DNA of 64,000 nucleotides from Siphonodentalium dalli (lineage: Eukaryota; Mollusca; Scaphopoda; Gadilida; Siphonodentaliidae), in contig CP136061.1 in the NCBI GenBank assembly GCA_032622095.1, positions 55,687,762-55,751,761 of the forward strand. The letters are read 5' to 3'. Below the pieces are notes generated by a model. That model saw only the letters and a program-made list of their open reading frames with translations, was not told the DNA's origin and searched no databases. Position numbers and translations under genes: made by a program. This document shows positions 22,636 to 33,725 of the stretch, piece by piece (within the stretch, counting starts at the first letter, position 1; each line of letters starts with the position of its first letter).

Positions 22636-22945
22636 CGAAAAAGGGACATAACTCAGTCAAAATCATGCGGAAGAAACCCATATTCGAATTTTATCTGTAT
22701 TGTGGGGTGGTAAACTAACATACCAAATTTGGTTCAGTTCACTTGATTCAATCTAAAGTTATCATCCGGAAACCGCAAATCAGGTAAAATCTAAGTCGAA
22801 AGAAGGGGCATAACTCAGTCAAAATCATGCAGACGAAACCCATATTCGAACTTGATCTGTATTTTGCTGTGGTAAACTAACATACCAAATTTGGTTCAGT
22901 TCACTCGATTCAATCTAAAGTTATCATCCGGAAACCAAAAGCGGA
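22636..22945. repeat. Tandem duplication of about 150 bp, molluscan 'cataactcagtcaaaatc' repeat
   Basis: Two copies, starting tctaagtcgaaaaagggaca and tctaagtcgaaagaaggggc, each running to ttatcatccggaaacc. Phrases such as catataccaaatttggt also appear in the repeat near 32150-32290. Confidence 0.85.
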
Positions 22946-23054
22946 AGGATGACTGACGGACAATTAACCCATTTACATAATACAACTGTATAAAAACAGG
23001 AAACTTTTTGATGAGTAGCTTCGTAACATTGAAAATATAAGACCACAACAACAA

Positions 23055-23280
23055 AATAGACTGGTTTACAAACATCTAATATTAGATGAAGGAGGGGAAA
23101 TAAATAAAAATAAAATTATGTATCACCGCCACAACAATTGACAGATAGCAGAATTATCCATGAATTTCACAAGAGTTTTTAATGCGATTTAACTTTATAA
23201 CTCAAATTATAGAAATAAATTGAGCTATTTCTTCCCATAAAACTGGAAAATGGAAAAGAAATTTAAAGCAAAACCTATTT
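23055..23280. repeat. Fragment related to the Harbinger-like MITE
   Basis: agactggtttacaaacatct, followed by a purine-rich stretch and aattgagctatttc, resembles the left half of the 19335 element. Neither terminal repeat is complete. Confidence 0.45.
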
Positions 23281-23775
23281 TCTTCACCACTGTGACCACA
23301 TGCTTCATATTTTAATCAGCTCAATTCAATGTTTATCACGAAATTGATTGGCTCACAAAAGTTACCTCAATCATGCAATCTCGAACTGGGACCTTTACCT
23401 GCTGTGAAATACATAAGCAACACGTATAAAATTGAGAAATACATTACATGGGTTATCGTTTCAATGTCGTATGGTTCCCCATCACAACATCAAAAGTTAC
23501 GTTTTGAATGGGTGGAATATGATCTTTACAGGTGTAGCCAGAGTAGAGATTTATGTCATTAAATATCCGAAGTTGATGCTTCCATTGAGTTCTAATATGA
23601 TGCATATAAATAGTATATTCTTCATTTGCTGGCGTTATTTGGTTTGGCTTATTGGGGTTTATCATAATTTCAGACACTGGGGGCCATATAATACAACATC
23701 AGTTTTATTGTTGCAGGAAAGACCACACAGATGGTAATATCACTTGGAAATGATGAGATCTATGGCTCTGATTGG
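23281..23775. other. Unassigned intron DNA
   Basis: Short overlapping frames at 23329-23737 have no domain. The phrase tattggggtttatcataat resembles 52740-52760, so part may be an old repeat. Confidence 0.4.
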
Positions 23776-23779
23776 TTAA

Positions 23780-24035
23780 CCCTTCCATGACTGGAGCTTC
23801 CTAAAATATTGTGAATATCCTGTGCCAATGCATTCTCATATATATGCGAGTCTCCCATAGGGAGCCTCGCATATATAAGAGAATGCATTGGCCAAAAAAT
23901 ATTTACCTTGAACTTTTAAGCCAGAGCATTCTCTTATATATGTGAGGCTCCCTTTGGGGAAACTCATATATATAAGAGAATGCACTGGCACAGGATCTTT
24001 AATGGTGCACCAGTGCAGCTCCCGTCATGAAAGGT
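23780..24035. mobile_element. Family B double-hairpin element
   Basis: TTAA at 23776-23779 and 24036-24039. Ends are cccttccatgactggagc and gctcccgtcatgaaagg, the clearest family B termini in the window. Both hairpins are nearly complete. Confidence 0.9.
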
Positions 24036-24039
24036 TTAA

Positions 24040-24488
24040 GCAACTGACAAACTTGTCCAGACACACAAAACAGATTACCCTCCCTTTGTATGGATTACAA
24101 ATCTGTAAGTAAATACTAAGAATTGAACCAGTTTTATCATCACCAGAAGGTTCATGAATGCCTATGCACCTTACCATATCTTGGGGGGGGGGGCAGTTTG
24201 GATGATGAGGTATATGATAAGTGTATCAGACACAGATGGCTTATGGAAGTCTAATATGCTATGCACCTTGCCGTATCTCAGGGGGAAGTTTGGATGAAGA
24301 GTTATAGTTGTAGCAGACACAAATCTGACAATTTTTGTCTCTTATGAATTTTGATAATACCGGTATTAACATTCAATTGTCAGAAACCAGATATTAACAA
24401 ATGTGTATGTTCCTTGTGTGTATAACTTTATCACTTTTTAATTTTTAGTAAAAGAAATGAAAATCAGATGTCAAAGCTAAGTTACTTA
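24040..24488. other. Unassigned intron DNA with a local repeat
   Basis: The phrases tatgcaccttaccatatctt and tatgcaccttgccgtatctc, each followed by a G run and gtttggatga, lie about 95 bp apart: a diverged local duplication. Nothing else seen. Confidence 0.5.
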
Positions 24489-24612
24489 CAGTAATGCCCT
24501 AATTAATCGACTGCTTAACCACAGCAGAATTATGGGTAACTTTTCAGGATTTAGTCGGAAATATGGCTTGTTGCCATTCACCGGAAAGCTCTCGCTGAGA
24601 GCTTTCCGATGG
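24489..24612. mobile_element. Family A half copy
   Basis: The left arm is complete (CAGTAATGCCCTAATTAATC to the ctctcgctgagag turn). The right arm breaks off after gagctttccgatg and is replaced by another dispersed repeat at 24615. Its left flank of 30 bp is shared, inverted, with the copy at 28939 (see findings). Confidence 0.88.
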
Positions 24613-24614
24613 AT

Positions 24615-24850
24615 TTGCCACTTGATTTTAGTTATCCATCTTCATCTGCAATTTGGTCACAGAAAGTCTTCTCTTCGACTGTTTAGTGGGCCACTTAAAA
24701 TTATCGGTGGTGAAAAATAATAGATTTCAAACATCGATATCTGATCACTCTGAACTTTGATGGGTGGGTTCCTCAACAGGAATAAAATAATTTTTACCCT
24801 GAAGCCAAGAAAATAGTAATTTGCGAGCGTTAATTCAAATTATGAATCTT
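24615..24850. repeat. Dispersed repeat shared with 46436-46680
   Basis: Begins ttgattttagttatccatct and contains tcgatatctgatcactctg and aaatagtaatttgcgagcg, all recurring in the same order and strand at 46436-46680. Its termini are not obvious. Confidence 0.8.
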
Positions 24851-25112
24851 TAATGCACCATACACCTGTCTGCGTACTGATAGGAGTGAAGTGAAAAGGT
24901 TAATAAGTGGGTCGGAGGTTTGTAATTATCAGATAACAGTAATTCCTCATTTTGATGGTGGGCGGGGATTAAATCTATCACATGGGATGAATCTGACATG
25001 GAGGGATCAATTCCAGCATAGAGATGCTAATAAGCCAGACAAAACCCTCATATGTCTCAAAACACGTGACAGGTGGTCACAGAGATAAAGATAAAAGCTG
25101 GAATAATTCCAG

Positions 25113-25476
25113 CTAAGCCTCCAAATAGTGTGTCTTTCATTTGCAGAATGAAGTCTGCAGAGGGTGAATTTAGTGACGCTATCCTGCACAGCGGGCTAGC
25201 ATCACTAAATTCATCTTCTGGGAAAGTATCTATTGTCTCAAATTAACATTGTTTTTAGTCACTTTTACCTTTCTGGGAAGTTTCTATATCCCCTAATTTA
25301 CAAAAGATAATTATACATAATCCAGGTGATTAATGGATGAACATCACAAACTTCAACTGGGGAAACTCAACAATCTGATCCTAGCTAGGTCATCCATGGC
25401 AGTTGAAGCCTAAGCACTATATTCACCCTCTGGGGACCTCAGTCTGCAAATGACACACACACTATTTGTAGGCTTG
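25113..25476. mobile_element. Family C fold-back element
   Basis: Starts ctaagcctccaaatagtgtg and ends cacactatttgtaggcttg. The left hairpin is intact and the right one has lost its first arm. Confidence 0.8.
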
Positions 25477-25609
25477 GGAATAAGACCAGCTACTTCTTAA
25501 AGCCTTCATGCTGCTTCAGAGAGACCAACCTTCATGGGAGCCATTCACTGTACAGACAACAGGATTCCCTTTAATTCATTTGAAGGGATGGTAAATATTA
25601 ACCCTTCAA

Positions 25610-25815
25610 TTAGAGCAAAATTAAAATGTCCAGCGCTAGTGAAGCTGGTTCAAATCCCAATATGTGTGGACATATCATCCACGCACAGGGAAGGAAATCT
25701 GATTTGTGTATCTGGGCAAGTTTTTCAGTTGCGTTCCGGGTCGGTGGTTTCTATGCAGTGTAGTGATTTTCTGTTGAAATTAACCCTCTTTCTTCCACCT
25801 GTAAAACTGATGTCA
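25610..25815 (+). repeat. tRNA-like SINE, 5' part degraded
   Basis: Contains GGTTCAAATCC (25647-25657), matching the RNA polymerase III B box. The family body follows: cacagggaaggaaatctgat, then ggtggtttctatgcagtg. The same body is in the SINE at 48365, where the A box is also visible. Confidence 0.7.
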
Positions 25816-26220
25816 TGATATGGCATTCGGGACCAGCCTGGACCTGGTTTTCAGCTCGAAGTGACTTCTCCCTGTCATAAAAATAAGGCGAAGTGGGCGT
25901 TCTCCAGGGCGAAATGGGTTGGCAGAATTGAAATTGGCCCACACTGTAGTCGCCTATGTAAATAGGAGATATGTAATATTTAAATTAAAATGATGAAACA
26001 ATGGTTCAAATGTGGAAACCTTATCTTCAAATCATCACTCTAACAACTATGAATAATGTTCAAACATAATTGTGAGAGGATGGCAGCATTTCATATAATA
26101 ATTTTGGAAGAACGGCATTTTTACACCTTCGCCCACGTCGCCCTCTCGGCTGGTCCCTGTATGGCATAGCAACGGAGTTGACAATAAACCCCAATAAACC
26201 AGTCATTCAGTTAAAAAGCG
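25816..26220. other. Unassigned intron DNA
   Basis: No exon or boundary recognised. Confidence 0.5.
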
Positions 26221-26323
26221 GACAAGGGAATGGTCTATTGTTCAACTTGAAGGGGTGTTTTGATATGACAAGGGAATGGTCTATTGTTCAACTTGAAGGG
26301 GTGTTTCGATATGACAAGTACAG
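26221..26323. repeat. 46 bp tandem duplication, two units
   Basis: gacaagggaatggtctattg through gtgttttgatat is repeated immediately with one base change (gtttcgatat). The near identity indicates a recent duplication. Confidence 0.95.
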
Positions 26324-26429
26324 ATGGCATATGATTCCCATTTAGTCATGTGGTAGGAATGTTCAGATAGGGGAGCAAACTTAATAAAAGCCACTCGACT
26401 TATGTTTAATCCCCTTTCCAAATCACCTT

Positions 26430-26642
26430 CAGTAATGCCCTAAATAATCGACTCCTTAACCACAGCAGAATTATGGGTAATTTTTCAGGATTTAGTCAGA
26501 AATATGGCTTGTTGCCATTCATCGGAAAGCTCTCAATGATAGCTTTCCGATGAATGGCAACAAGCCATATTTCTGACTAAATCCTGAAAAATTACCCATA
26601 ATTCTGCTGTGGTTAAGGAGTCGATTATTTAGGGCATTACTG
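26430..26642. mobile_element. Family A fold-back MITE, near-perfect palindrome
   Basis: CAGTAATGCCC to GGGCATTACTG. Both arms share the private variants tagtcagaaat/atttctgacta and taatttttcagg/cctgaaaaatta. It is among the best-preserved hairpins. Intronic between the 22135 and 28530 exons. Confidence 0.95.
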
Positions 26643-27785
26643 TATCTATACTATATTTGTCAAAACTTTTGTTAAATGTTCAAATATGTTACATGTATTA
26701 GGATTGGAATAAAATATGTTTACACTAAATGTTCAGATAATAAGTTCAACATTGAACAAACACCCAAATGAACTACTAATTAATGAGTATTTATTCATCA
26801 AAGGATAAACCCTATGATTAATGAATGGTTTATCCCCTTTTACTTATAAAAGTATACAATTGAACAATGTGTTCTTCAATCATAGAAATGTTCATACCAT
26901 ATTAACAGACAGTTCATATCATATGAACAGACATGAAGAGAAACTAATTTGGATAAATCTGTAGAGGTGTTAGCTAATAATTTCAACAAATGACTTCAGT
27001 GAATTTTTTACGAGACAGATAGATTTCCTTCTTAATAATTTCATGTATTTATAAACTATTTTGAACACAGAAAGTGACAAAAGCGTTACATCACTAGAAA
27101 CAACTGAACATTTCGAGAGATGAACCAATGTCTAAAATTGTAACAAAAATACGTCTAATACATCATACTTGTTAACTTCAGAATGTCAAAAATTGTCAGG
27201 TTCTCATAAATTAAATCGCCAGATTTGTATCCACTGATGATGAGGAGTGAGATGAGATGTGAAATCATCAGTCTCACGCCAAAATCGTGAGAGATAACAT
27301 GTCTGAAACCAATACTGATGTATGGCATTACATTGACTATTATAAGACGGAAGATGGAGAAATTAGTGTCTAGATTTCACATGTTATAATAATATCTCCC
27401 ATGTTATTCATGTCAGCCAGACAAAATGATGAATTTAAATTAGCAGGGTTCAAGGTTACACCTACATAACCTATTAAATATCAACTCAAGTTACTGAGAA
27501 AACAATACTAGGAATAATCAGACAACGAAATAGTCTGCAAATTAACATAAGTTACTCATAAATTCATTATAAATTGCTAGATTTTCATCAAATAATATTA
27601 TCGAAGATGTACAGATCGTAAGTTCAACGAATGGACAAAGGCTGGCCGTGTTGAACTTATTGTTGAACTAAAAGGGACCCACTGCCTCTCATGAAGAAAC
27701 CCTGGATATAAATAACTACCACTATAGCACCCCATTTACACACCACTATAATACCCCACATACACACTTCTATAGCGCACCACAT
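26643..27785. other. Unassigned intron DNA with family D remnants
   Basis: Around 26740-26880 there are family D words (atgttcagataataagttc, gaactactaattaatgag). The rest shows nothing recognisable. Confidence 0.45.
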
Positions 27786-27879
27786 CAAGTCTGAGTTTAG
27801 TGTGCCTGTCATTTGCAGAATAAGGTCACCCTCTGTGGACCTCATTCTGCAAATGACAGGCACACTAAACTCAGACTTG
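27786..27879. mobile_element. Minimal family C element, 94 bp near-perfect palindrome
   Basis: Runs from caagtctgagtttagtgtgc to its inverse gcacactaaactcagacttg, with only the terminal arms and a short centre. It shows how much of family C is needed for a recognisable copy. Confidence 0.92.
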
Positions 27880-27883
27880 CCCA

Positions 27884-28022
27884 CATACACAACTGATGCT
27901 CATTCAATCAGGCTCATACACCCCACATACACAACCAGTGCTCATTCAATCAGGCTGACATTACCACAGGAGGCTGACATTACCACAGGAGGCTGACATT
28001 ATCATAGGAGGCTGACATTACC
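27884..28022. repeat. Two short tandem arrays
   Basis: cacatacacaac, gctcattcaatcaggct appears twice at about 45 bp spacing. It is followed by four units of aggctgacattaccacagg (19 bp, one unit variant). Confidence 0.9.
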
Positions 28023-28529
28023 TCTTTCCAGCAGTTTTATGATAACGACCACAGAAAAATATAAGTTATAACTCTGATTTTGTGACGTCACCAACCTGTG
28101 ATATTTTGAACAATCTTTTTGTGTCAACTTCCGGTTAAATCATGCCTGACGGTTAGGGATAGTGAATCAGTTGCCACTTTCAATAATTAAAACTATCGAA
28201 ATTCAATTATTGTTGTACAAGGGAAATTTCCCATATTTCTATAGAAACTTAGTTTTGATAAGGATTTCAACACAAAAACTGACATTCTTAGTATATGTGT
28301 GGTTTGGCTTTGGGTCGTTGATGATGTCAGCATATTTGGTCATAGTATAAAAAGATTGTTTATCTGTATTTATCAACTGATTATGATGAAAATTTTTTAT
28401 CCATATACAGATAATTTACTGCAGTCGTTAACTGATTATAAATGTAAACTTTCTAGTGAATAGCTCATGATTCTTGACTTACACTATTAAGAAGGGACAA
28501 ATTCCTTAATCTCAGATATCTTTACTTAC

Positions 28530-28586
28530 CTCTCGGTAGTTGCGCACACCGGCTTCCCTGAATGTAGGTTTGCATCGTAAACTTTT
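28530..28586 (-). CDS. rdgA/DGKI: Diacylglycerol kinase zeta/iota-like, exon at the end of the first C1 domain
   Basis: This 57 bp exon encodes KSLRCKPTFREAGVRNYRE. It aligns with the linker FRCKPTFREGGSRSPRE between the two C1 domains of vertebrate DGK iota; its Cys is the last one of the first C1 domain. The donor is CGAGAG followed by gtaagt. The acceptor is taken as gttttcattttag before AAAAGT, but a second AG five bases further would trim the start, so the first two residues are uncertain. All three frames are open over 57 bp; the frame is chosen by homology and by phase-0 joining to the 22135 exon. The exon for the rest of the first C1 domain was not found to the right. Confidence 0.88.
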
Positions 28587-28703
28587 CTAAAATGAAAACA
28601 AATAGTGATATAGACGGGTCCACATACATTGGTCAGCAAATAAATCATTCTGATTCTGAATTTACAGCAGAGAAAAAACACTTTGCAATTTTCATGTTTT
28701 TAA

Positions 28704-28935
28704 CCCTTTCTATACTAAATGGATTCTCCCACTCAGTTATAAAAGTATATATTGGAATGGTCCATTATTCATTTGAAGGGATGTTATAAAGGATATATTA
28801 GCAGATAACAGCCAGATGAAATGATAATACAAGTGCAGAAGAATTCATATTTATTGGTGGGAAATGTTTAGATAATAAGTTCAACAAACATGGTCGTTTG
28901 TTGAATTTATTAACCGAATATATTTCCTAAGAGAA
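28704..28935. mobile_element. Family D element, right end cut off by a family A copy
   Basis: TTAA at 28700-28703, then ccctttctatactaaatgg and attctcccactcagttataa, the clearest family D start here. It runs through tattggtgggaaatgttta to cctaagagaact and then meets the MITE at 28939. The last ~40 bp are missing after it. Confidence 0.85.
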
Positions 28936-28938
28936 CTG

Positions 28939-29115
28939 CAGTAATGCCCTAAATAATCGACTCCTTAACAACAGCAGAATTATCTTGCCATTCATCGGAA
29001 AGCTCTCACTGAGAGCTTTCCGATGAATGGCAACAAGCCATATTTCCGACAAAATCCTGAAAAGTTACCCATAATTCTGCTGTGGTTAAGCAGTCGATTA
29101 ATTAGGGCATTACTG
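28939..29115. mobile_element. Family A fold-back MITE with shortened left arm
   Basis: CAGTAATGCCC to GGGCATTACTG. About 35 bp between agaattat and cttgccattc is deleted from the left arm only. The right flank (taagtaacttagctttgac) matches, inverted, the left flank of the copy at 24489. Confidence 0.9.
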
Positions 29116-30312
29116 TAAGTAACTTAGCTTTGACATCTGATTTTCAACCACAACCACAACAGTCAGAACTTTTCATAATCACTTTAAAAGAAGTAGATAT
29201 CTAAAGAGTTAAATCTAAAACAAAAAATTTGGAGTTATGTCCCTGGCCCCGACCACATTTGACCCAGTGACCTGATTTGAACAAATCTGAACCCCAGTCA
29301 CCCAAGGATCCTTCATACCAAATATGAACCCATATAGCCTGATGGTATTTGAGAAGAAGTCACTTTAAGAATACTATGGAGGGAAAGAGTTATGGCCCTG
29401 GCTTCGCAACTATTTCAAGTGAACTCATTTGAACAAATCTGAATGTGAGTCACCTAGGGAACATCCACACCAAATATGAAACCATTCGGTCTTATTGTTC
29501 TAAAGATGTTTAAAAGTATTACTATGGTGGGAAAGAGTTATGGCCCTGGCTTCGCAACTATTTGACCCAGTGACCGCATTTGAACAAATCTGAATGAGAA
29601 TCACCTAGGGAACATCCACACCAAATATGAACCCATTTGGCCTTATGGTTCCAGAGGAGAAGATGTTCAAATAATTGTTGTCGGACGGATGGACGGACAG
29701 ACGATGGACGGATGAGGAGTGATGACTATAGCTCCGCCAGAGCACAGGTAGGGTGGCTGGTTGATAATTAAATCTCTTATCTCCGCCCCTATTTGAACAA
29801 ACGTGAATCCCCATCTATGAGATCCATTCATTTGGTAATTTCAGACATTAGATTTTAAGAGTTGAACTGAACTGATTTTCCTAAAATGACCCCAAATCTG
29901 AAAAAATCTAAACCCCAGTCACTGAAGGACCATCCATACCAAACATAATCTAAATAGTCCAGATGGTTCTTGAGAAGAAATTGTTTTAAGAATTACTATG
30001 GAAGGAAAGAGTTATGGCCCTGACTTCTCACCTATTTGACCTGATGAACTCATTTGAACAAATCTGAATGTGAGTCACCTGGGGGACATCCACACCTAAC
30101 TATATAAACCCATTTGGTCTTTAATATGTATCTGGAGAAGAAAACAATTGATGGACGGATAGAGACATAATGACAGATGGATGGATGGGAGAACAGTCTG
30201 ACATAGAGACTGACATATTCAATCCAATATACCCCCCAAGTTTTCTTTGCAAAATCAGGGTATAATGAGTTCAACTGGATACTGGTGGTTAAGAACATAA
30301 TATTCGAACAGA
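29116..30312. repeat. Molluscan 'gttatggccctggc' repeat, several degenerate units
   Basis: Units of roughly 150-180 bp share tgacccagtgacc, atttgaacaaatctgaa, cataccaaatatgaaccc and aagagttatggccctgg. A 3' part follows with gacggatggacggacagac and atgactatagctccgcc near 29690-29740, as in the copy ending near 33520. From memory this type is widespread in bivalves. Non-coding. Confidence 0.7.
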
Positions 30313-30735
30313 CAAGCCTGAACATAGTGTCTGACATTTGCAGAATGAGGTCCCCAAAGGGTAAATTTAATGACACAATCCTGCAATGCGGGCTAGCATC
30401 ACCAAATTCACCCTCTGGGGACCTCATTCTGTGTAGGCCTCAACTGCTATGGGAGACATAGCATTAGATTGAAGTTCTCCAGTTAAAGTTGGTGATGTGC
30501 ACCCATTGGGCACCTCAATTATGCATTTTATATTCACAAATTAGGGGATATAGAAACTAAACAGAAGGGCTAAAGTAAGTAAAAATGTCAATTTAAGTGC
30601 CTATATACTTCCCAGAAGATGAGGCCTAAGCAGAATGAGGACCCTGGCTAGTGTATTTGGTGATGTTAGACTGCTGTGCAGGGTAGCATAACTAAATTCA
30701 CCCTCTGGGGACCTCATTCTGCAAATGCCAGATAG
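30313..30735. mobile_element. Family C fold-back element
   Basis: Starts caagcctgaacatagtgtc, with hairpins around 30345-30430 and 30640-30725. The right terminal repeat is degraded (aaatgccagatagaag). Confidence 0.75.
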
Positions 30736-30758
30736 AAGACAAATTTAATCCAATATAT

Positions 30759-30759
<1 letters not shown>

Positions 30760-30816
<57 letters not shown>
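30760..30816. repeat. Poly(C) run, 57 bases
   Basis: Uninterrupted C tract following ccaatatata. A related sequence near 30230 (ccaatatacccccc) has only a short run, so the tract has expanded, or the assembly has a problem here. Confidence 0.9.
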
Positions 30817-30886
30817 ATTTTTCTTTGAATATTAGTCGTATGATTTCATCTGGATAAGTGGTGATTAAAACAATAATATGAAATGG

Positions 30887-31439
30887 CCAAAACTGAATTT
30901 AGTATGTCTGACATTTGCAGAATTAGGTCCCAAAAATGTGGATTTAATGACAATATTCTGTAAGGCAGGCTAGCATCACCAAATTCATCCTCAATCTGAT
31001 TAGGCCTCAATGGCCAATAAAACCAAGGAACAGATTGAAGTCCTACAGTTGAAGTTGATAAACACCCATTGAGCACCTCAATTATGCATTTTATCTTCTG
31101 CAAATTAGGGGGACATTGAAACTGAACAGGTGGAAAAAAGTGACTAAATCAATGAAGTCCTACTGTTGAAGTTGGTGATACACACCCATTGAGCACCTCA
31201 ATTATGCATTTTATCTTCTGCAAATTAGGGGGACATTGAAACTGAACAGGTGGAAAAAGTGACTAAATCAAACTGTCAATTTGATACTTAGGATACTTCC
31301 CAGAAGATGAGGACTAAGCAGAATTAGGTCCCTGGCGGGTGTATTTGGTGATGCTAGCATGCTGTATGGGGTAGCAACACTAAATTCACCATCTGGGGAC
31401 CTCACTATGTAAATGTCAGACACACTATTTCCAGACTTG
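30887..31439. mobile_element. Family C element with a ~120 bp internal tandem duplication
   Basis: Ends ccaaaactgaattt and cactatttccagacttg. The middle segment gaagtcctacagttgaagt through gtgactaaatcaa (about 31036-31151) is repeated at 31155-31270 with few differences, lengthening this copy to about 550 bp. Confidence 0.85.
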
Positions 31440-31820
31440 AAGAAATCAAAGCCATTCACAGTATCATTGAATGTCACTCATCACCTAACAATGGAAGCAC
31501 CAGTTTGTTGTTAAATTGCTACAGATATGTTTAGATTAGAATATAAATACATTTCATCTGGCCAGTTTATATAATTAATGACCTGTACCTTTACAGATAT
31601 ATATGCCTCTGTGGTGAGAAGAGGTATTAAATTGAGAAGTGATATGGCTTGGAAGGGATGTTGGTTGATGGCAGGGTTGGCCCTGGGCCATGTGGGAGGG
31701 GGTGGGTGGGGGAGGGTGGAATGTTTCCATAAGAGTAAAGTTTCATAACTCTGCAGATGTTATATATAATGGTGTCACTTTTTTTCAAATTTTAAAACAT
31801 GTTTAAAAAAAGATTGTCCC
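31440..31820. other. Unassigned spacer
   Basis: Contains a G-rich patch ggagggggtgggtggggga at about 31710. No gene recognised. Confidence 0.5.
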
Positions 31821-31957
31821 AGAAGATGAGGCCTAAGCAGAATAAGGTAATTGAGGGTGTATTTGGTGATGCTAGCCTGCTGTATGGGGTAGCAACACTA
31901 AATTCACCATCTGGGGACTTCATTCTGCAAATGTCAGACACACTATGTCCAGGCTTG
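31821..31957. mobile_element. Family C right-half fragment
   Basis: Starts at agatgaggcctaagcagaat and ends cactatgtccaggcttg; the left half is absent. Confidence 0.8.
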
Positions 31958-32154
31958 GAGAAATGAACAATGGACTATTCCTTGTAGACTCTGTAGAATA
32001 GTTTAGCTAATGTCATGTCTTGTAATGACAGATGGTAAACTGGTCTGAAGCAAGCAGTCTTCAGCAAGAGTATTGGGTGACCACACTATGATATATTGGC
32101 TTTATCAATAATACAGGCTTCAGTGTTCTCTTAAAAATTAATAGTGCATAGCAA

Positions 32155-33530
32155 AGAGATGTGAATTATAAAGGGCCATAACTCTGTTAAAATATATCGG
32201 ATCAAACCCATATTTTAACTTGATCTGTATATAAGTGTCAAAAAATCATATACCAAATTTGGTGTTGATCAGATGAAAAATGTTTGAGTAATCATGTCTT
32301 GGATGAATTCTATATCAAAACAAGAGTGGAAGGGGTTAAATAAACAATACCAAAATCCATACAGATGAAGAACATGCTAAGAAAAATCTAGGTAAGAAAT
32401 ATGAGGCTGTGATGTGTCCTAAACAAAAATTAAAGGTCAAAATGCAAAAATTAAATTTTTTGTTTTTAAAGTTATGTCCCTGGCTCTGCCCCTATTTGAC
32501 CCAGTGACCCCATTTGAACAAATCTGAACCCCAGTCACCCAAGGTATCTCTGTACCAAATATAAGCTAAATCGGCCAAATATTTTTTTAGAAGAAGTCAT
32601 TGTAAGAATTACTATGAGTTATGGCCCTGGTTTCTCAACTAATTGACCGGGTGACCTCATTTGAACAAATCTGAACACCAGTGACCCAAGGACCCTCCAT
32701 ACCAAATATTAGCTAAATCGGCCCAATGGTTCTGAACAAGAAGTCGTTGTAAGAATTACTATGGAGGAATAGAGTTATGGCCCTGGCTTCGCAACTATTT
32801 GACCCACTGACCTCATTTGAACAAATCTGAATGAGAGTCACTTAGGGAACATCCACACCAAATATGAAACCATTCCATCCAATGGAATCAGAGGAGAAGA
32901 TGTTCAAAGAATTGTTGACGGACGGACGGATGGACGGACGGACGAACAAATGGGTAGATATGTGGCTTCGACCTATGTGGCTAGAAATGGTAATGTGGCT
33001 TTAGTTTTTATGTGGCTTCTCAAGTAGCCATAAAATTTTATGTGGCTATCAAGTAGTAGATAGTGATAAAACTCCAGATTATGGATTCATAACATGTTGG
33101 AATTATAGCAGAAGAAGCTGATTAAAACTCAAAAACTTGCTCACAGCAACTGGGACAGTGGAATAGGAGAAACTGACAGGTCCGTGATTGAGTGGCTAGC
33201 CACATAAATGTCAGTCAGTGTCCGACATCTCCTATTGACAGGTCATGGATGTCTAATTTGATGGGATTTTTTTTTCTCCAAATTTTGAGTGACTACAAAA
33301 TTAAATAAGCTGATTAGGCCAGATAGATTATTTTAGAACGTCCATCTGAAAGCTGTTACGTGGCTAGCCACGCAACGGAAGTTATGCACATAAATATCCA
33401 TTTTACACAATCTTAGCCACATAAGTAGTCATTAGTAAACACGGACGGACGGACGGACCGACGGATGGACGGATGACGGACGAGGAGTGATGACTATAGC
33501 TCCACCGGAGACTTTGTCTCAGGTGAGCTA
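32155..33530. repeat. Molluscan 'gttatggccctggc' repeats with an inserted TGTGGCT-rich block
   Basis: 32155-32335 resembles the 22636 repeat (ggccataactctgttaaa, taccaaatttggt). 32455-32945 has three units like those at 29116. The tail gacggacggacg is interrupted at about 32947 and resumes at about 33443, then ends atgactatagctccaccgg and aggtgagctaaaaag. The ~490 bp between contains many copies of tgtggct and its inverse agccac, including gtggctagccac twice. Confidence 0.7.
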
Positions 33531-33540
33531 AAAAGAAATA

Positions 33541-33725
33541 GAATCTACGTGAAGAAGTTTCTATAGAAATTTGATGATAAAGAAACTTTCCAGAGAAGAT
33601 AAGACTTGAGCAGAATGAGGTCCCCGAGGGTGAATTTAGTGATGCTAGCCCACTATGCGGGATAGAGTCTCTAAATTCATCCTCTGGGGACTTCATTCTT
33701 CAAATGACAGGTACACTCAGGCTTG
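33541..33725. mobile_element. Family C right-half fragment
   Basis: Begins gaatctacgtgaagaagttt, has one hairpin, and ends gacaggtacactcaggcttg. Its left edge abuts the end of the preceding repeat (gctaaaaagaaata). Confidence 0.8.
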
